From Strongyloides papillosus (taxonomy: Eukaryota; Nematoda; Chromadorea; Rhabditida; Strongyloididae), in assembly GCA_005656395.1 (NCBI GenBank), contig SRSI01000077.1:1240001-1304000 (forward strand): 64,000 nt of DNA, written 5' to 3'. Shown here in pieces: positions 46,571 to 59,500 of this stretch. The notes under the pieces are model-generated. The model saw only the letters and a list, made by a program, of their open reading frames with translations, was not told the DNA's origin and searched no databases. Position 1 is the stretch's first letter. Each line of letters starts with the position of its first letter. Both the position numbers and the translations under genes were made by a program.

Positions 46571-48087
46571 ATTTCACTTAATGAAAATAGAAAGAAATAG
46601 ATTTTTAATTATCAAAATTTTACCTTCAAAAAAGAAGTATTAGTTAAAATAAATAATTTAAAGGTATATATAACAAACAAAATTGATAAAGATAAAAATC
46701 CTATCCAAGAAAGAAGTTATATTATTTAAATATGTTGACTTTTTAAAAACTTGCCTATTTTAGAAATCGTAATAATATATGTTTCGTTGGATTAAAGCAA
46801 ATGCATGTATAATATGTTAAAGTCTCTTTTCAAGCATTTAGGTGGTAGGCAAATGGAAGGAAATCATGAAGAGGATGCTTCCCTGATAAATAACGGAAAT
46901 ATGTGGCTATAATATATACACTGCTCAACTGGTTAAAAAAATTAACATCATAAAAAATAAGTTTCTTTTTTAAATATAGCATCTTTATTAAAATAAAATT
47001 AACATTACTTTATATCAATATATAGATTTCGAATATATAAATCAAAAAATAGTATATTTTTAAAAATGATAAATTAATGTATCATCAAAAATGTTGTGCT
47101 TATTTACACTAGTAAAAAGGCAAATATAAAGTTACTAATTTTTTTACAAAAACACTTTAGAATTATTTTAACTTTTTTACATAGAACTCTTAAAACCTTA
47201 TAATCAACAATAATAGTTGACATAAAATATAATATATTTAAAATTTATTCCACACTTATTTTGGAAAAGGAATATTAGATATTTTGTCGAAAAACTACCC
47301 TAATGAAAAATTTATAATTATTATAACTATAAAAATGTTAAATTATTAGAAAGATGTTAAAAACATGAAATTTGATAAAGTTACAAAATCTCTGCTTCAA
47401 ATTCTCATTGAAACCCATAATTTCAATAAAGAAAATATAATAAAATGTATACAATTTAGAATGTTATTATCTTTATTATATATAAAACTCTACGAAATCT
47501 ACAAAGTTCTGAATCATATATTCTCTAAAGTAATGTTAATATTTATTTCTATTTATTACTTTGATTTTTTTATTTATATGAATACAAACAATTGTGAACT
47601 TCCTCTTTTTTACATATTTATGTATTTTTTAATTGAGTTATTATTGAAAAAGCACTTTTTTAGATTTAATACTTTATATTTTTGCTTTGCAAATAATTGT
47701 ACTCTTTTAATTATGAAAAAATTTAACAATACTAAAAAAATCTATTTAATAATTTCTTAATCAGTAGAAATCTTGTTTAAAGTTTCAGTAATACGAGTAA
47801 AAATTAACTAGAAGCAATATAAAATTAAGTAGTATAAATAATTTTTATTTATCAAGTACATCGACAATTAAATCTCTTTTATTACTAACTTTCTTGCTGT
47901 CTATTGAATGCCTTTATTTTGATCTATTTAAATTGTTGAAATATGGCAATAAAAAAAAAGTATGTTGTAATATTTATTCTAAAAATTAAATTAAAAAAAT
48001 TTAGATAAGGATTCTTTATTAGACAGGTTTCCGACCTTCTTGAAATATTAATATTGTTATATGCTCCATTATTGCTGATTGTATACA
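46571..48087. other. 1.5-kb AT-rich intergenic region
   Basis: Upstream of the NCKX gene. It includes a 131-codon plus-strand frame (47365-47760) that reads as Phe/Leu/Tyr/Ile-rich membrane-like sequence, which AT-rich DNA gives by chance; no homology or start context supports it. Nothing else seen. Confidence 0.5.
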
Positions 48088-48952
48088 CATGAAAAACAAA
48101 TCACTTTTAAAAATGCAGATGCTGTTATTTTTCGATATAAAAACTTAGATCCAATAATTCATAAATGTATCAACTTAAACAAATTATTTATCTATTGAAT
48201 TTTTTAACCTGAAATTAAGATATATAAAAGTAGGCACAAGCGGTTAAAAAATTTTTACAACTGCACCCAAGCACATTCTTCAAGTTCAGATTTACACAAA
48301 CCTTATGGTAATCCGTAAATTAAATACAAGATAAAAAGGAATACTAAGAATATCACAGTATAAATTTTACCGTAAATTCAGAAGAAATACTAAAAGTAAA
48401 AAAAATATTTTGATCTGTATTTTAGTGTAGAACACATTCAAAAAGAGAAAAATTTATAAAAATTAACCAATATATAGAAGATGTAACGAAAAAATTTTTG
48501 TTTTCTTAATGAATTCTAAAGAATACAGAAGACTTGTCTCCAAACATTATTTTTATTTAGCTTCAGAAATGCATGATTGTAGTGAATATATAACCGAAGA
48601 ATATTGGAAACAAGTACACTGAAGTAGCTTTCTTATTTTTAACTTAAGAAATATTTACAAAGACCATGTTTCTCCAAACTCTATTGGAGCAATGAATGAT
48701 CTTGAATCACCAAAAGATATGTCCGAATACTTATTTTTTTTAATCCAAAATTTCGATTAATATCAGAAGTACTTTCAATATCGTAAAAAAAGTTGAAAAT
48801 TAAGAAATCTAAATAAAGATGAATATTACTGATGTCAAACATGTTTATATTTAAAGCATTTTATGGATAAAAAAAGACATACAAATTTGCTAGAAAAAAG
48901 TTTAAAAACAAGAAGTAGATGTTTAAGAAATAGATATGTTGTCTCTAAGTAG
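48088..48952 (+). pseudogene. alpha-1,3-fucosyltransferase (GT10) pseudogene
   Basis: No long open frame exists, but all the GT10 landmarks appear in order on the plus strand in three frames. Frame 1 (48088 to about 48327) has FKNADAVIFRYKNLDP and, after two stops, YNCTQAHSSSSDLHKPYGNP. Frame 0 (about 48426-48485) has THSKREKFIKINQY. Frame 2 (about 48491-48952) has HYFYLASEMHDCSEYITEEY (donor-binding motif), then HVSPNSIGAMNDLESPKDMS, YQKYFQYRKKS and a terminal Cys pair CQTC. In-frame stops are at 48620, 48758, 48794 and 48830 before the final TAG at 48950. At least two frameshifts and six stops rule out function. GT10 enzymes add fucose to glycans in the Golgi. It lies tail-to-tail with a live GT49 gene, 42 bp away. 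Confidence 0.88.
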
Positions 48953-48993
48953 AACCTATTACAAAATTTATAGCTTTAAATTTTCCAATATCT

Positions 48994-50277
48994 TTATATT
49001 GTAAACGAAGGACATTTCTTTTTAGTTTCAGGATACAATTCATCCAACCGCTTATTATATTCATTCACAACAGTTTTCATGCGTTTATATATCCATTGTC
49101 GTGCCTTACTTGCTAATAATTTGGCTTTTTCTTGCTTAATCCCAATATGATACATAAAGACATCATTGACTATTAAAAAACGATATCCTTTTCTACACAT
49201 TGTCCACCTCTATAAAAATAATATTATTTAGTTGATAATAAAATATAATGTTTAACAAACCAAATTAGTATTATCTCTTAACGGGTATAAAAAATTTTCA
49301 TCGTGAAACGGTATGTCTTTTGTAGAAACAAATTGAGGCTCCCAAGCAGATCTGGAATATCTTGCTTCAAACTGTACCGCCGGTTCATCGGAGTCTTTTG
49401 TATTTATCCATTCATATAAACCAGGAATTGTATGACCCATCGGATAATACGAATGAAAAATATTCGCTTTTTTATTGCTCATTAATGTAAATAAACTTGT
49501 TTTATTTTCAGGTAAATTTGTCACATTCTCGTCGACTTCAAATATCCTATAGACCAAAACACTGTTTTGATCTTTTTTTAACTCTTTCTTTGCTACTTTT
49601 ACCATTTTTGTTTCAAAATTTTTAGAAAACATATGGTCGAAATCGGCTAAAAGAATATACTTTGTAACACTCATTTTTCTAGCAATATTTCTCACGACAT
49701 TCACTGGATAATTTATCATATTTTTGATTTTTTGATTTTCAGTAAAATTCTTTGCAATACAAACAGATTCTAAAAACTTTTCATCATTACAATCGACAAG
49801 TGATAAGTATTCATTGATTTTTGAATCCAGATTCCCATCAGCAAAAGGTGTTGCACGGTAAATAAAATGTATTTGAGATTTATCTTCTATATTAGGGATT
49901 CTTTTTAAAGTACAATAGGTGCATAAAGTTTCGGGAGAATGAACTTTGTTTGTATGAAGAAAAATTCCCAACGAAATAGGTCCATCCCAATTCTTAAGAT
50001 GTTTAGAGAAATTTGAAGAAAAATAATCATGACTACAATGGAGAATCAGTGTGATTCTTTCTTTTTGAAAATCATTCTTCGGTTTTATGACATTTGGTAT
50101 AAAAAGATATTCAGAATTATAAATAACAACCCGAGAATCTGGAAGGAATAGTGATGTAAAAAAATTGTAATTACCTTTAGGATAAAACAGTTCAGTATAA
50201 TTAAGTAGAGAAGATGTGACAAATGAAGGTATTAAAATAAGCAACAAGAAAATCATATAATCTTCTTTAGAAATCAT
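48994..50277 (-). CDS. GT49-family glycosyltransferase (LARGE/B4GAT1-like)
   Basis: Exons 50277-49261 and 49209-48994 join in phase 0 across a 51-bp intron (donor GTTTGT, acceptor TTTATAG) to 410 aa. Residues about 6-22 are a signal anchor (DYMIFLLLILIPSFVTSS), so it is a type II Golgi protein. The family core is clear: NYPVNVVRNIARKMS, then the metal-binding DxD in ILLADFDHMFS, FHSYYPMGHTIPGLYEW, YSRSAWEPQFVSTKDIPFHD, LYPLRDNTNL and, across the splice, RWTMCRKGYRFLIVNDVFMY. The family transfers GlcNAc, glucuronate or xylose to glycans; substrate here is not predictable. Nematodes often have many divergent paralogues. The neighbour on the other strand is a decayed fucosyltransferase. Confidence 0.92.
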
Positions 50278-52443
50278 TTTTAAATAATCAAATAAACGAT
50301 TTGACAGTACTATTGTATTTATAAATATTAGATGAATTTATAATAACCTTTTAAAATGTTTAATTCAACTATAAATAATCCAACAATCTTACATCAATGG
50401 CTAAAGTACTCTACAAAAAAATAGACATGAAAAATTAATAAGTGTTTTAACAACTTTCACCCTGAATAAAAAAGTAGTTACTCTTTTGAAAAGGGAAAGA
50501 AACATTTAAATGTCTCCCTCTTTCTATATTAATTGACAACTTTTTATCAAAATCATCATCCTATGATTTCCATAGAAAATGCCAGACATAGATCTTAATT
50601 GACTAGAACAGACTTACTCTATATAATTTTTAACGATAAAACCTCCAGTAGATTTATAAAATAATAATTTAAAGTTACGCTCATTTAATGGAAAATAACT
50701 AAAATTTTAAAATGTGTTAATATATTATAGAGATAATTGTTTATAAGAAAATATGCACTTTCGTCTTATATAATACAACAGAAATGCACTTAGTGTTTTT
50801 CTTTTCAAGAATTAGATCATTAGCATTTCAGTTGAGTTAATATTTTTATATCTCAAAAAATCTAATACCTTATTTGACAGTTATCTGATTGATATCATCA
50901 GTTATATATAAAGATATCTAAAATAAATTTTTAATAGTTTATGGCTTAATCTGTCAGTATTATAATTACGTGGCATAAAAATGCCTCTGGGATTATAAAC
51001 TAATTATTTTTCATTTTAATGAGTTTTATTTTTATACGTTCGATTTGACAATAATAATTTTACTTTGTTTTTGTATAAAAGACACTGTTGTGTTATGAAA
51101 GCAAAGTATATTACATATGGTAATTCTTTTTAGTTGAATAGATATTGTTTTTTAACTGAAGAGATAACTTTATTAATTTCATAAATCATTAAGATTAACT
51201 AATTTAATCAAATGAGAATAATTTTATGGGTAGTTAATAATAATTTATTTTATTAAAAACATCTGGAACTTTTAAACCTAAACATATCAGGCAACACATT
51301 TTTCTTAAATTCTTTGTAATTTTTGACATAAAAAATATTTCGTGTTTATCATGCTGAAACAAGGGGCTTTGAATTGCAGTCAATCTTTTAACACGTAAAA
51401 TTCCTCTTCAATCTGAGAAATATTGTCCTTAATATATAAATTATCTAGATTTTTAGCTTATTTTTTTAATTACTCTCTTACTGTAGAATAACATCCGTTT
51501 CTGCAATCAACTAAATAATATCATATTAATTATCAAAAAAATAAACCCCAACAAAGTTTAATTTGAAAGAAGAAAAGATAAGGAAAAGGTCATTTTCTAT
51601 GTTCGACAACTTTTAATATACTTTTATTGTCATCAATGGGAAGAATTATGACCCTTGCTTTTTGAGACTATCAAAATAACCAACAACACATTTTCTAGAA
51701 TATTGCAATAATGTAAATTTTAATTTCTCAGGGACATTATATAAATAGAACAATCAAAAGAAATTCAAAAATCAATGAAAATATAGTAGTTCAAATTATA
51801 GAAATATGTCTTCTCCCATTACTTTTTTATTTTTAAATTAATTTTACTACTACTATACTAACATGGTTCAACTTTTATTCAATTGAGATACTTCTGATAA
51901 ATTGAATAAAAATTCAAAAGAACAGTATTCTCCTTCCTAAAGATAACATAAAATAGACATCAAGGTTTTCTATAGCTGGAGCAAAATAAACAAGGAAAAC
52001 TACTAAAATGAAATCTCTGTTAACTAATTGTCAAAAAAATTTAAACAACAACTTTTTTTTAAGTTATGGTAAATATAAAAATAAAGTATTTTCCAAGTCT
52101 ATAGTTGGATATTGATAAAAAGTATGCTAAAAAATATCTTTCTAAATACATAAAGAAACAAAAATCATTTATTCGATCAAAAACCATCATATTGTATCGC
52201 ATGGAAGATTAATTTCATCAAATCCTCTACAAACGACTGATTTGTCCCATCACGAAATTTATTCCTAGTAAGATCATATAACACTATTTTGGAGGAACGT
52301 CCACTTAGAAATTAAGGTGTAGTAAGATAGAATATACTTGTTAATATTTGTAGTTACTGGAGTATTTTCAGACTTTTTAAAGTGAAGTTTAATTATTTTT
52401 ACAGTTATTTTGTTAATATTCTGAATAAATAGAACATAACGTT
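50278..52443. other. 2.2-kb intergenic region
   Basis: Between divergent starts of the GT49 gene and the TFIIA gene. AT-rich. On the minus strand at about 52175-52300 a 40-codon open piece (SSKIVLYDLTRNKFRDGTNQ then SFVEDLMKLIFHAIQ) looks coding-like but is bounded by stops and I cannot place it. Otherwise nothing is seen. Confidence 0.45.
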
Positions 52444-53855
52444 ATGTCAGCTGCTTCAAATACAGTGGTGAGTTTTTTAATAAAATAATGACAATTTATT
52501 GATGCATTTTTTTAGGAAGAAATTTATCTAAGTGTAGTTAATGATGTTATTGCACAATGTAAAGAGAGTTTTTTGGACGATAATGTAGATTTGGAGGTAT
52601 TAACACAACTTAAAGATGTAGGTTTAAAGATACATAGAAATTATTTTCTTTTTTTAAGGAATGGTGGGGAAAGCTAAAGCAGTCAGGATGTGTTGACTAT
52701 TCTCCTCCACAAAGGCCTATAACAAATCAAATGATTCGCTCAACACATAATACTTCATCAATGATGATGGGACAGGATATTGCTCCATCTCAGTCACATG
52801 CGAAACAACAAACACAACAACAATCACAACAAGCTGTGAATAATGTTTCTGGGATGTTAACTACTAATACAACAAATGGAAATAATAATCCTACTCCACC
52901 AACATCCCAAATACCGAATGCAATCTTTAGCAATTTGCAACAGTTAAACTCTCAATCAAGTCAACAATCTATTAATAATTTGCTTGCCCAACGACAGAAT
53001 GGACAAATTTCTCAACCAATTATTCTTCAGCCTTCAACTCTTGCTGGTGGTAGTCAATTGTTATATCTTAACACTACACCAGGCATTGGAAATCTGTCAA
53101 ATCTTTTGACGACAAATGCTGGTACAATTAGTTGTGGTATTGCTACACAAGGAAGTAATAATTTTGCAAATATGCTTCAACAAGCTCCATTGAGAAATGA
53201 TAGTAATAGCATGAACAGTAATCCTTATAATGTTATGGCTGGAAATATCGCTTTGGATCAAAATGTTGCACTTCTTCAAAATTCTTCACAACAACAATTG
53301 TTCCACTTGCTTCAACAACGTTCTAATGTTCCGCAAACTAATAGTGGAGGTGGAATTAACCAAGGTGGGAATATTCCGCAATTAGATGGTGCAATGTTTT
53401 TAAATGATACTAGTAGTGATATATGCGATTCGAATAAAAAAGAGTGTATTAAAAAGCCTAAAAAGGCTTTGTTAAAAAAAGAAGAGGAAAACGCTTTAAA
53501 AAGAGCTTTAGAAAAAAAATTTATCATTCAATTAGATGGTAGTCATACTGGACATATGTCTGACAGTGATTCTGATGATGAAGAAGGAAACGAAGATGGT
53601 CTTATTCAATATGCAAATGAGGATACTGAAGGAGGTGATGATGATAACCAAGAAGATCCACTAAATTCTGAAGATGACCAAAGTGATGATGAAGATGTTG
53701 TAAAGTTGTTTGAATCGGATAATATTATTATGTGTCAATTTGAAAAAGTTTCCCGTACTCGTACAAAATGGAAGTTTAATTTAAAAGATGGTATTATGCA
53801 TATTAACGGAAAAGACTATTGCTTTCAAAAGTGCTCAGGCGAAGCTGAATGGTGA
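52444..53855 (+). CDS. GTF2A1: transcription factor IIA, large (alpha/beta) subunit
   Basis: Exons 52444-52467, 52516-52617 and 52659-53855 join in phase 0 to 440 aa; introns are 48 and 41 bp. TFIIA stabilises TBP on the TATA box at RNA polymerase II promoters. The N-terminal helical domain is EEIYLSVVNDVIAQCKESFL then DLEVLTQLKDEWWGKLKQSG. A long Gln/Asn/Ser-rich linker (about 65-285) follows, then an acidic stretch (SDSDSDDEEGNEDG and EDPLNSEDDQSDDEDVV) and the conserved beta-barrel end (ESDNIIMCQFEKVSRTRTKW and HINGKDYCFQKCSGEAEW). Linker is prone to expansion. Taspase cleavage site not recognised. It converges on kmo-1. Confidence 0.95.
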
Positions 53856-54054
53856 TAATACGAGGAGATTTCTTGAAATTAATTATGTAAACAAAAACTT
53901 AAAAACAAAGAAGCAGCTTAGTGCATGATACTTCGATTCTTTTATTTTAGCTTTCATATCGTCATGGTATATTATTTTTATATTTATTTTCTCGAAGACG
54001 TTCACTCCTGTGAAAAATTTGTACTATTTTTTGTAACAAAATTTATAATATATC

Positions 54055-55410
54055 TTATGGTTTATTAAATATATTTCTGATTATTTGATTTTTGTGTATT
54101 ATAAATCCTCCAATAGATATTGTACCTAGCATTAATATTGTTTTGAAGGTTCTCGATAAAACCCTATCCTGCCATGCTCTTTTTTCAACTACTTCAGAAT
54201 AAGGTATTTGTGTAAATGTTACCATTGAGTATAAAGGGATCCAGAAATTTGGGAAATATTTATTCATTTTCAAGTCAAATTTCTTGCGGATTTTATAGCC
54301 TAACTTGTTTACAAGATCTTTCAATTCATTATAGTTGTACATTGCTAAGTCATTTATTGTATGACAATCTTTAACTCTTGTTTTACTATATTCAGCTAAA
54401 GCTTTTGGTATGTTATCCTCAAATTCATTGAGAATCTTTGATAGAACTAAGCAATCTTCAAATCCACAATTCATGCCTTGTCCGTAGAAAGGAACCATTG
54501 CATGTGCTGCATCACCTGTCAATAGAATACAATCTCCAAAACTATGTGGAGAGCATTTAACATTTAATAATGTTTGTGGTTCCATGCGATTGAATGTTTC
54601 AAGAATATGGGCATCTCCAAGTAAACTATAAGCATCTGGGAAATATTTCTTGAAAAACTTTAAAGTACTTTTATCATCATACATTTGCTCTTTGAAAATT
54701 TTGAAGGGAGCAAATATAGTGACAGTAAATGTTTTGTCTCTATTTGCTAATGCAATCAATGTAAAATCACCTCTTGGCCATAAATGAAAAACATTTGGCT
54801 CCAATGCATAGTCATCGTTCTTCGGTAAAATATTTAATTCAACATATCCATGTTCAATATATTCTTGTGAATAGTTGAAATGAGGCATTGCCATTAAACT
54901 CCGTCTAACAGCAGAATGTGCTCCATCACAGGCAAGAATAAGGTCGCCTTTTATCTTGTGTAATTGGTCTGAGTTTAAATCAAGAACATGAAGTTCTTTT
55001 TTCCTTGGATCTGCTTTGATTACTTTGTGTTCAAAGTTAAAATTAACTTTGTGAAATTTTTCCGCCTCTGTTATCATTATTTCATTAAGATGTCTTCTGT
55101 TAATAGAAACAATGTGTTCTCCAGGTTGTCCATAAGGTTGTCTATGAAATGTTTTACCGTCCATGTCATGAACAAGTCTGGCATACATTTTTACTCCAGA
55201 ATTAGCAATATAATCCTTTAATCCAACAGCATCTAATGAGGCTTTACCTCTTTGAGACAATGCTAAATTAATACTTCTACCAGGAACATGCTCCATTTTT
55301 CTTATGTCCATACGAATGTCGAAAACCTCAACATCCCAACCTCTATTAGCAAAGAAGCAAGCATTTAATGCTCCAACTAATCCTCCACCAGCAATTAGAA
55401 CTTTTGGCAT
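54055..55410 (-). CDS. kmo-1: kynurenine 3-monooxygenase
   Basis: Single exon, 451 aa, ATG at 55408-55410 and TAA at 54055. This FAD enzyme hydroxylates kynurenine to 3-hydroxykynurenine on the outer mitochondrial membrane. The N-terminal dinucleotide fold is VLIAGGGLVGALNACFFANR (4-23); the second FAD motif GDGAH-like ACDGAHSAVRRS and the GDAAHAMVPFYGQGMNCGFE segment are intact, and RSINLALSQRG is the family substrate-side motif. A C-terminal hydrophobic stretch (TILMLGTISIGGFIIH) anchors it to the membrane. In nematodes this pathway also feeds 3-hydroxyanthranilate to rhodoquinone synthesis for anaerobic respiration, which matters for parasites. No intron, unlike most neighbours. Confidence 0.96.
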   Translation of the reverse strand: MPKVLIAGGGLVGALNACFFANRGWDVEVFDIRMDIRKMEHVPGRSINLALSQRGKASLDAVGLKDYIANSGVKMYARLVHDMDGKTFHRQPYGQPGEHIVSINRRHLNEIMITEAEKFHKVNFNFEHKVIKADPRKKELHVLDLNSDQLHKIKGDLILACDGAHSAVRRSLMAMPHFNYSQEYIEHGYVELNILPKNDDYALEPNVFHLWPRGDFTLIALANRDKTFTVTIFAPFKIFKEQMYDDKSTLKFFKKYFPDAYSLLGDAHILETFNRMEPQTLLNVKCSPHSFGDCILLTGDAAHAMVPFYGQGMNCGFEDCLVLSKILNEFEDNIPKALAEYSKTRVKDCHTINDLAMYNYNELKDLVNKLGYKIRKKFDLKMNKYFPNFWIPLYSMVTFTQIPYSEVVEKRAWQDRVLSRTFKTILMLGTISIGGFIIHKNQIIRNIFNKP

Positions 55411-56538
55411 TTTATCAATAAATAATATAAAAAGAATGTTATTAAAATAGGTACTAATAAGTAATTATATAACTATCTAATTATTGTATCACAAGTTATT
55501 TAAAAAGGCGTATATAAAAGTGAAGAACTTGATTTTATCTTTATTAGTATTGCTCAAAAAATAATAATCAATTTATGTAATTGTTTGATTATGTGTTAAA
55601 AAAGTGATGGTTAAAGATATGAGAATCATGAAATACATATATTTAATAGAGAATCATCAGTTTGACCTTCTAACTTAAAATATCATTAATTATATGATTT
55701 TATCTTGTTGCATGCATGTTTACAATGAGACATTTGTATATTAGCTATCTTTTAAGTATTTCTATGAAATTCGTTTAGGAAAATTTTTTGAAATTATTTT
55801 TTTATTGTTATTTTAAAACTGGTTTTGATTATTAATGAAATTTTTTTAAAATTATTTGCTTGTTGATAGTAAAGTTTTGATCTATTTGAGAACATAATTT
55901 ATTGATAAAAATATTATTGAGTTAAATAAATATTTGGTTATGATTTAAAATTTTTTTATTTACTCACTGCAAAATACGAAAATTCTATGAATACATATTT
56001 TTATAAATCTTGTAAAAATAAAAAATTCAGAATCTACTAAACGTTTCATTAATAATAAAATGACTAGTCATTAAAGGACTATTCATAATAGTTAATATAC
56101 AACCAAATATAATTTGTAATGATCAAAGTTCTATAACTATTATGTATCCTTAAGCATCACGCAATAACGCGTTGAAATAATCGGTCGGAGCGCACTAGTA
56201 ATAAATTGAATACATTTTTTTGCTTGATTTTTATTATATATAAAAATGTCATGTTTAATTATAAAAATTTATAAGATTCAGAAAAAGTTTTTGGAAATTA
56301 AATTTTCTAGAATCTTAAAAAAAACTAACAATGAATAACGAAGTTATAACAACTAAAGTAATTAATATACTTTATTTTTTAATTAGTATTTTATTTAACA
56401 TAAAAAATTCCCTTCAAAAATAATCGAATCTCATAATAAAAAAATGAAATTGTGGAAATTCATATAAAATAAACTCTTATGTACAGTAATATTTTAACTT
56501 TTATAAATACAAACAAAAACAACCTGAGATTTTTATAT
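55411..56538. other. 1.1-kb intergenic region
   Basis: Between the start of kmo-1 and the 3' end of GTF3C1, both minus. AT-rich except for a short GC-richer patch at about 56150-56203 (CGCAATAACGCG and CGGTCGGAGCGCACTAG). No gene recognised; the patch is discussed as a finding. Confidence 0.5.
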
Positions 56539-59500
56539 TTATGAATACTGATAACATTCCTTAGTAAAAAGCGGTTTGTAATCCACAATTGCAAATGTTT
56601 GTGCAAATCGAGTTAAAGCATTATGAAATGGTTGTACTTCCCATGTTACTGCCATTTTTTTCTTTTTGGTAAATGGGTCTTGTATTAAAGTTGTTGATAC
56701 AAGCTTTCTCTCAAGCGTAACGGTACCAATTTTCGCTAAAAATTCCAATATCTCAAAAACTAAATTTGGACGAAGAATTGTACCATAAGTTAAATATAAA
56801 TGATTAATACTAATACCAGGGTTATCAATAATTCGTAGTAATATACACTCAGACATCCATTTTAAAATTGATATATTGACTTCTCCCTTAGAATCAAGCC
56901 ATGGACGCATCATAAAATATACACGCTCCTCACTAGCAACAACCCAATCTGTTGAATATCTTATTGAAATGTATCGTCGTTTATCAATACCACAAACAAA
57001 TAATAAATTTTTTTTAATAAGAACATTCAGTAGTTCAAGAGTTTCTTCATAATCTAATTTGACAATATCGGATATTTCTTCAACTGTTAAACCTATATTA
57101 GTAGCCTCTTTGAGCTTAGGGAAAAGATTCAAAAGTTGAGCCTTTCTTATTTCATCATTTTCAAAATCCTTAATAAATAAATTTTCATCTAACCATTTTA
57201 GTTCACCAAATGGAACTCGTTGTATCATTTCGGAAGCAACTTTTACTGGATCAACAGGTTTAAAGTTAAGTTTTGGAATATCCGTGTATCTAAGATGGAT
57301 ATCATCTAACATCATATTGGCATTCTCAAGCTGCTTATTCCTTTTTAAACCAGTATTTCCAGCTAATTCTTCTTCCATATCAATAATTTTGTTAAATTCT
57401 CTCCCTACAGTGACAGATGAATGCATTCCTCGAGATTCCATTAAATCACCTATTAAAACTAAACCACCTGGTGAATAAGTATTGGTACAATCTTTTGTTT
57501 CAACAATATTTTTATAATCATTAATATTTTGTAGTACTATATCACTGTGATATCGAACATTAAACATATATCTAAAGTGTGTTGACAAAATAGCCATACT
57601 TGCTGATACAACAACTGAGTCATTGTTTAGCATTTGTTCAATACCTTTAGGTTTGCAAATAATACTATCAGACTTCATTTTTATAATTACATCAGATAAA
57701 CGACTCTTTATCAATGAGAAAGCCAATTTTTCTATTTTTACACTTTCGTCACAAAAAACTTCTGTTGTATTGTGTAATAAAGATGACAGCATAACATGAA
57801 ATGACAATTCTTGTTGAATGTCAGTTAGATTCTTTGGTGGAACAAAAATATCGGTAGCAATAGACGTTCCACCATCTGGAATATCATCTTTTTTATCTAT
57901 GTAGTATTTAAAGAAATCTTCATCTGTTACTGAAGGTTCTGGAACATTTTTGTCATCATCAAAAACTATACGATAAGCACAATTGAAAGCATCTAAAAAT
58001 ACATTATCATTAACTGAATCACTTTCTTTTGATTTATTTGTATCAATCATTTTTCCTTTTATTTCTAACATCTCAGAATTCCCTTCAAAAACACTAACAT
58101 ATTTATAAAATTCAACCCTTCCTTGAGATTTTCCCATTTCTCTTGTTCCAGCAGAAAGAATATTTTGAATGGTTTTAGTTCTGGATTCAGGAACATAACT
58201 GTGCATCAAATCACGAATTAGTGATGGTGTAACCCAAATACGATATATTGGTTTTAAGAAATAACTGACAGCTCTTATCATAATTAGGAGATCTTTCTCA
58301 CGTTTTGTGTATTTAACGCGTAATTGGGTTCTATCTTGAATTACACGAATATCTTTTTCATCCAAATGTTTGCGTTTTGTTTTTGATCGCTTTACAATAA
58401 GATAGCCTTTATCATCAATGACAGACTCTCCGTTAATTTTTTTATGTTTTCTGTTATTTGATAACGATTGAGCTGAAATTCGTCTTAAAATAGGCAAACC
58501 ACTACAATTGGGATCAGAAATCTTTGGTTGACTTTTTCTATATCTTTTATATACAGGACCATCTGAAGCCATAAGAAGATGAATACATGAATTCCAACCA
58601 ACGTTAAGTTTAGCTACAGACTGTTCAATAAAGTTCTTAACATTTTCACCAGATAATGATACTCTGGCACTAAACCATTTGAAAATGTCATCGGGGCCCG
58701 TGTTAATATCCCAATGCCTTTTAAGATGCATAAAAAGACTTGGATGAAATCCTCCACATCCATTATTCGTGTCATCTAGAACTATCTCTTCATCATATTG
58801 CTGGATTGGTCGTCTATATTTGTCTTTTTCAATTAAACCTGAGAGAAATTGTCTATTACAATCAAGATCTCCATCTTCAAGAAGTCGTTTAAAACTAAAG
58901 TGTGTTGATAATGATATTGCTCTAACATGATGCCAAAATTTAATCACACTTTCCATTGTATCTAGTTTATGAATATATGACTTGTATTCATTCATATCTC
59001 CAGTAATTTTCATATAACTTGGTGGTGCAGTACTAGTGTCTTTTACTGTTTTAATCTTTGTCAGATAAAATAAATCTTGAGATGTTTCTATTTCATTTTC
59101 TACATTTCTATCGTCTTTTTTTGATAAAGTTACAAGTCCCATAGCAGTTAATAACATTAATTTATGTTCAATTACTCTTGTAAGTTTAGATATTGGAAAT
59201 ATTTTATGCCTAAAAATTGGAGGAAGATCTGCATATAAAATATAACGTTTTATAGGATCTTTAAGAAATTCCATAAGAATTGGATGGTCATGACAATATT
59301 TTGAAATAAATGCTACTACTGTCAATGGTAGGATATTTAAAATTTCACTTATAGCAAACCATCCATCTGGAATCTCTGAACCTGGTGCCAGTGGAGTTAT
59401 GAATCTATAGATAGATTCTTCGTTAACAACAACTGGAATTTCATCAATTGGTACCTTAAAATCAGTTGATTCCATGCAATGAATAACTCTTTTAGAAAGT

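Noticed and set aside
47365..47760. 131-codon frame resembling a membrane protein
   Set aside because: Hydrophobic Phe/Leu/Ile/Tyr runs are what poly-A/T DNA encodes; no homology or regulatory context.
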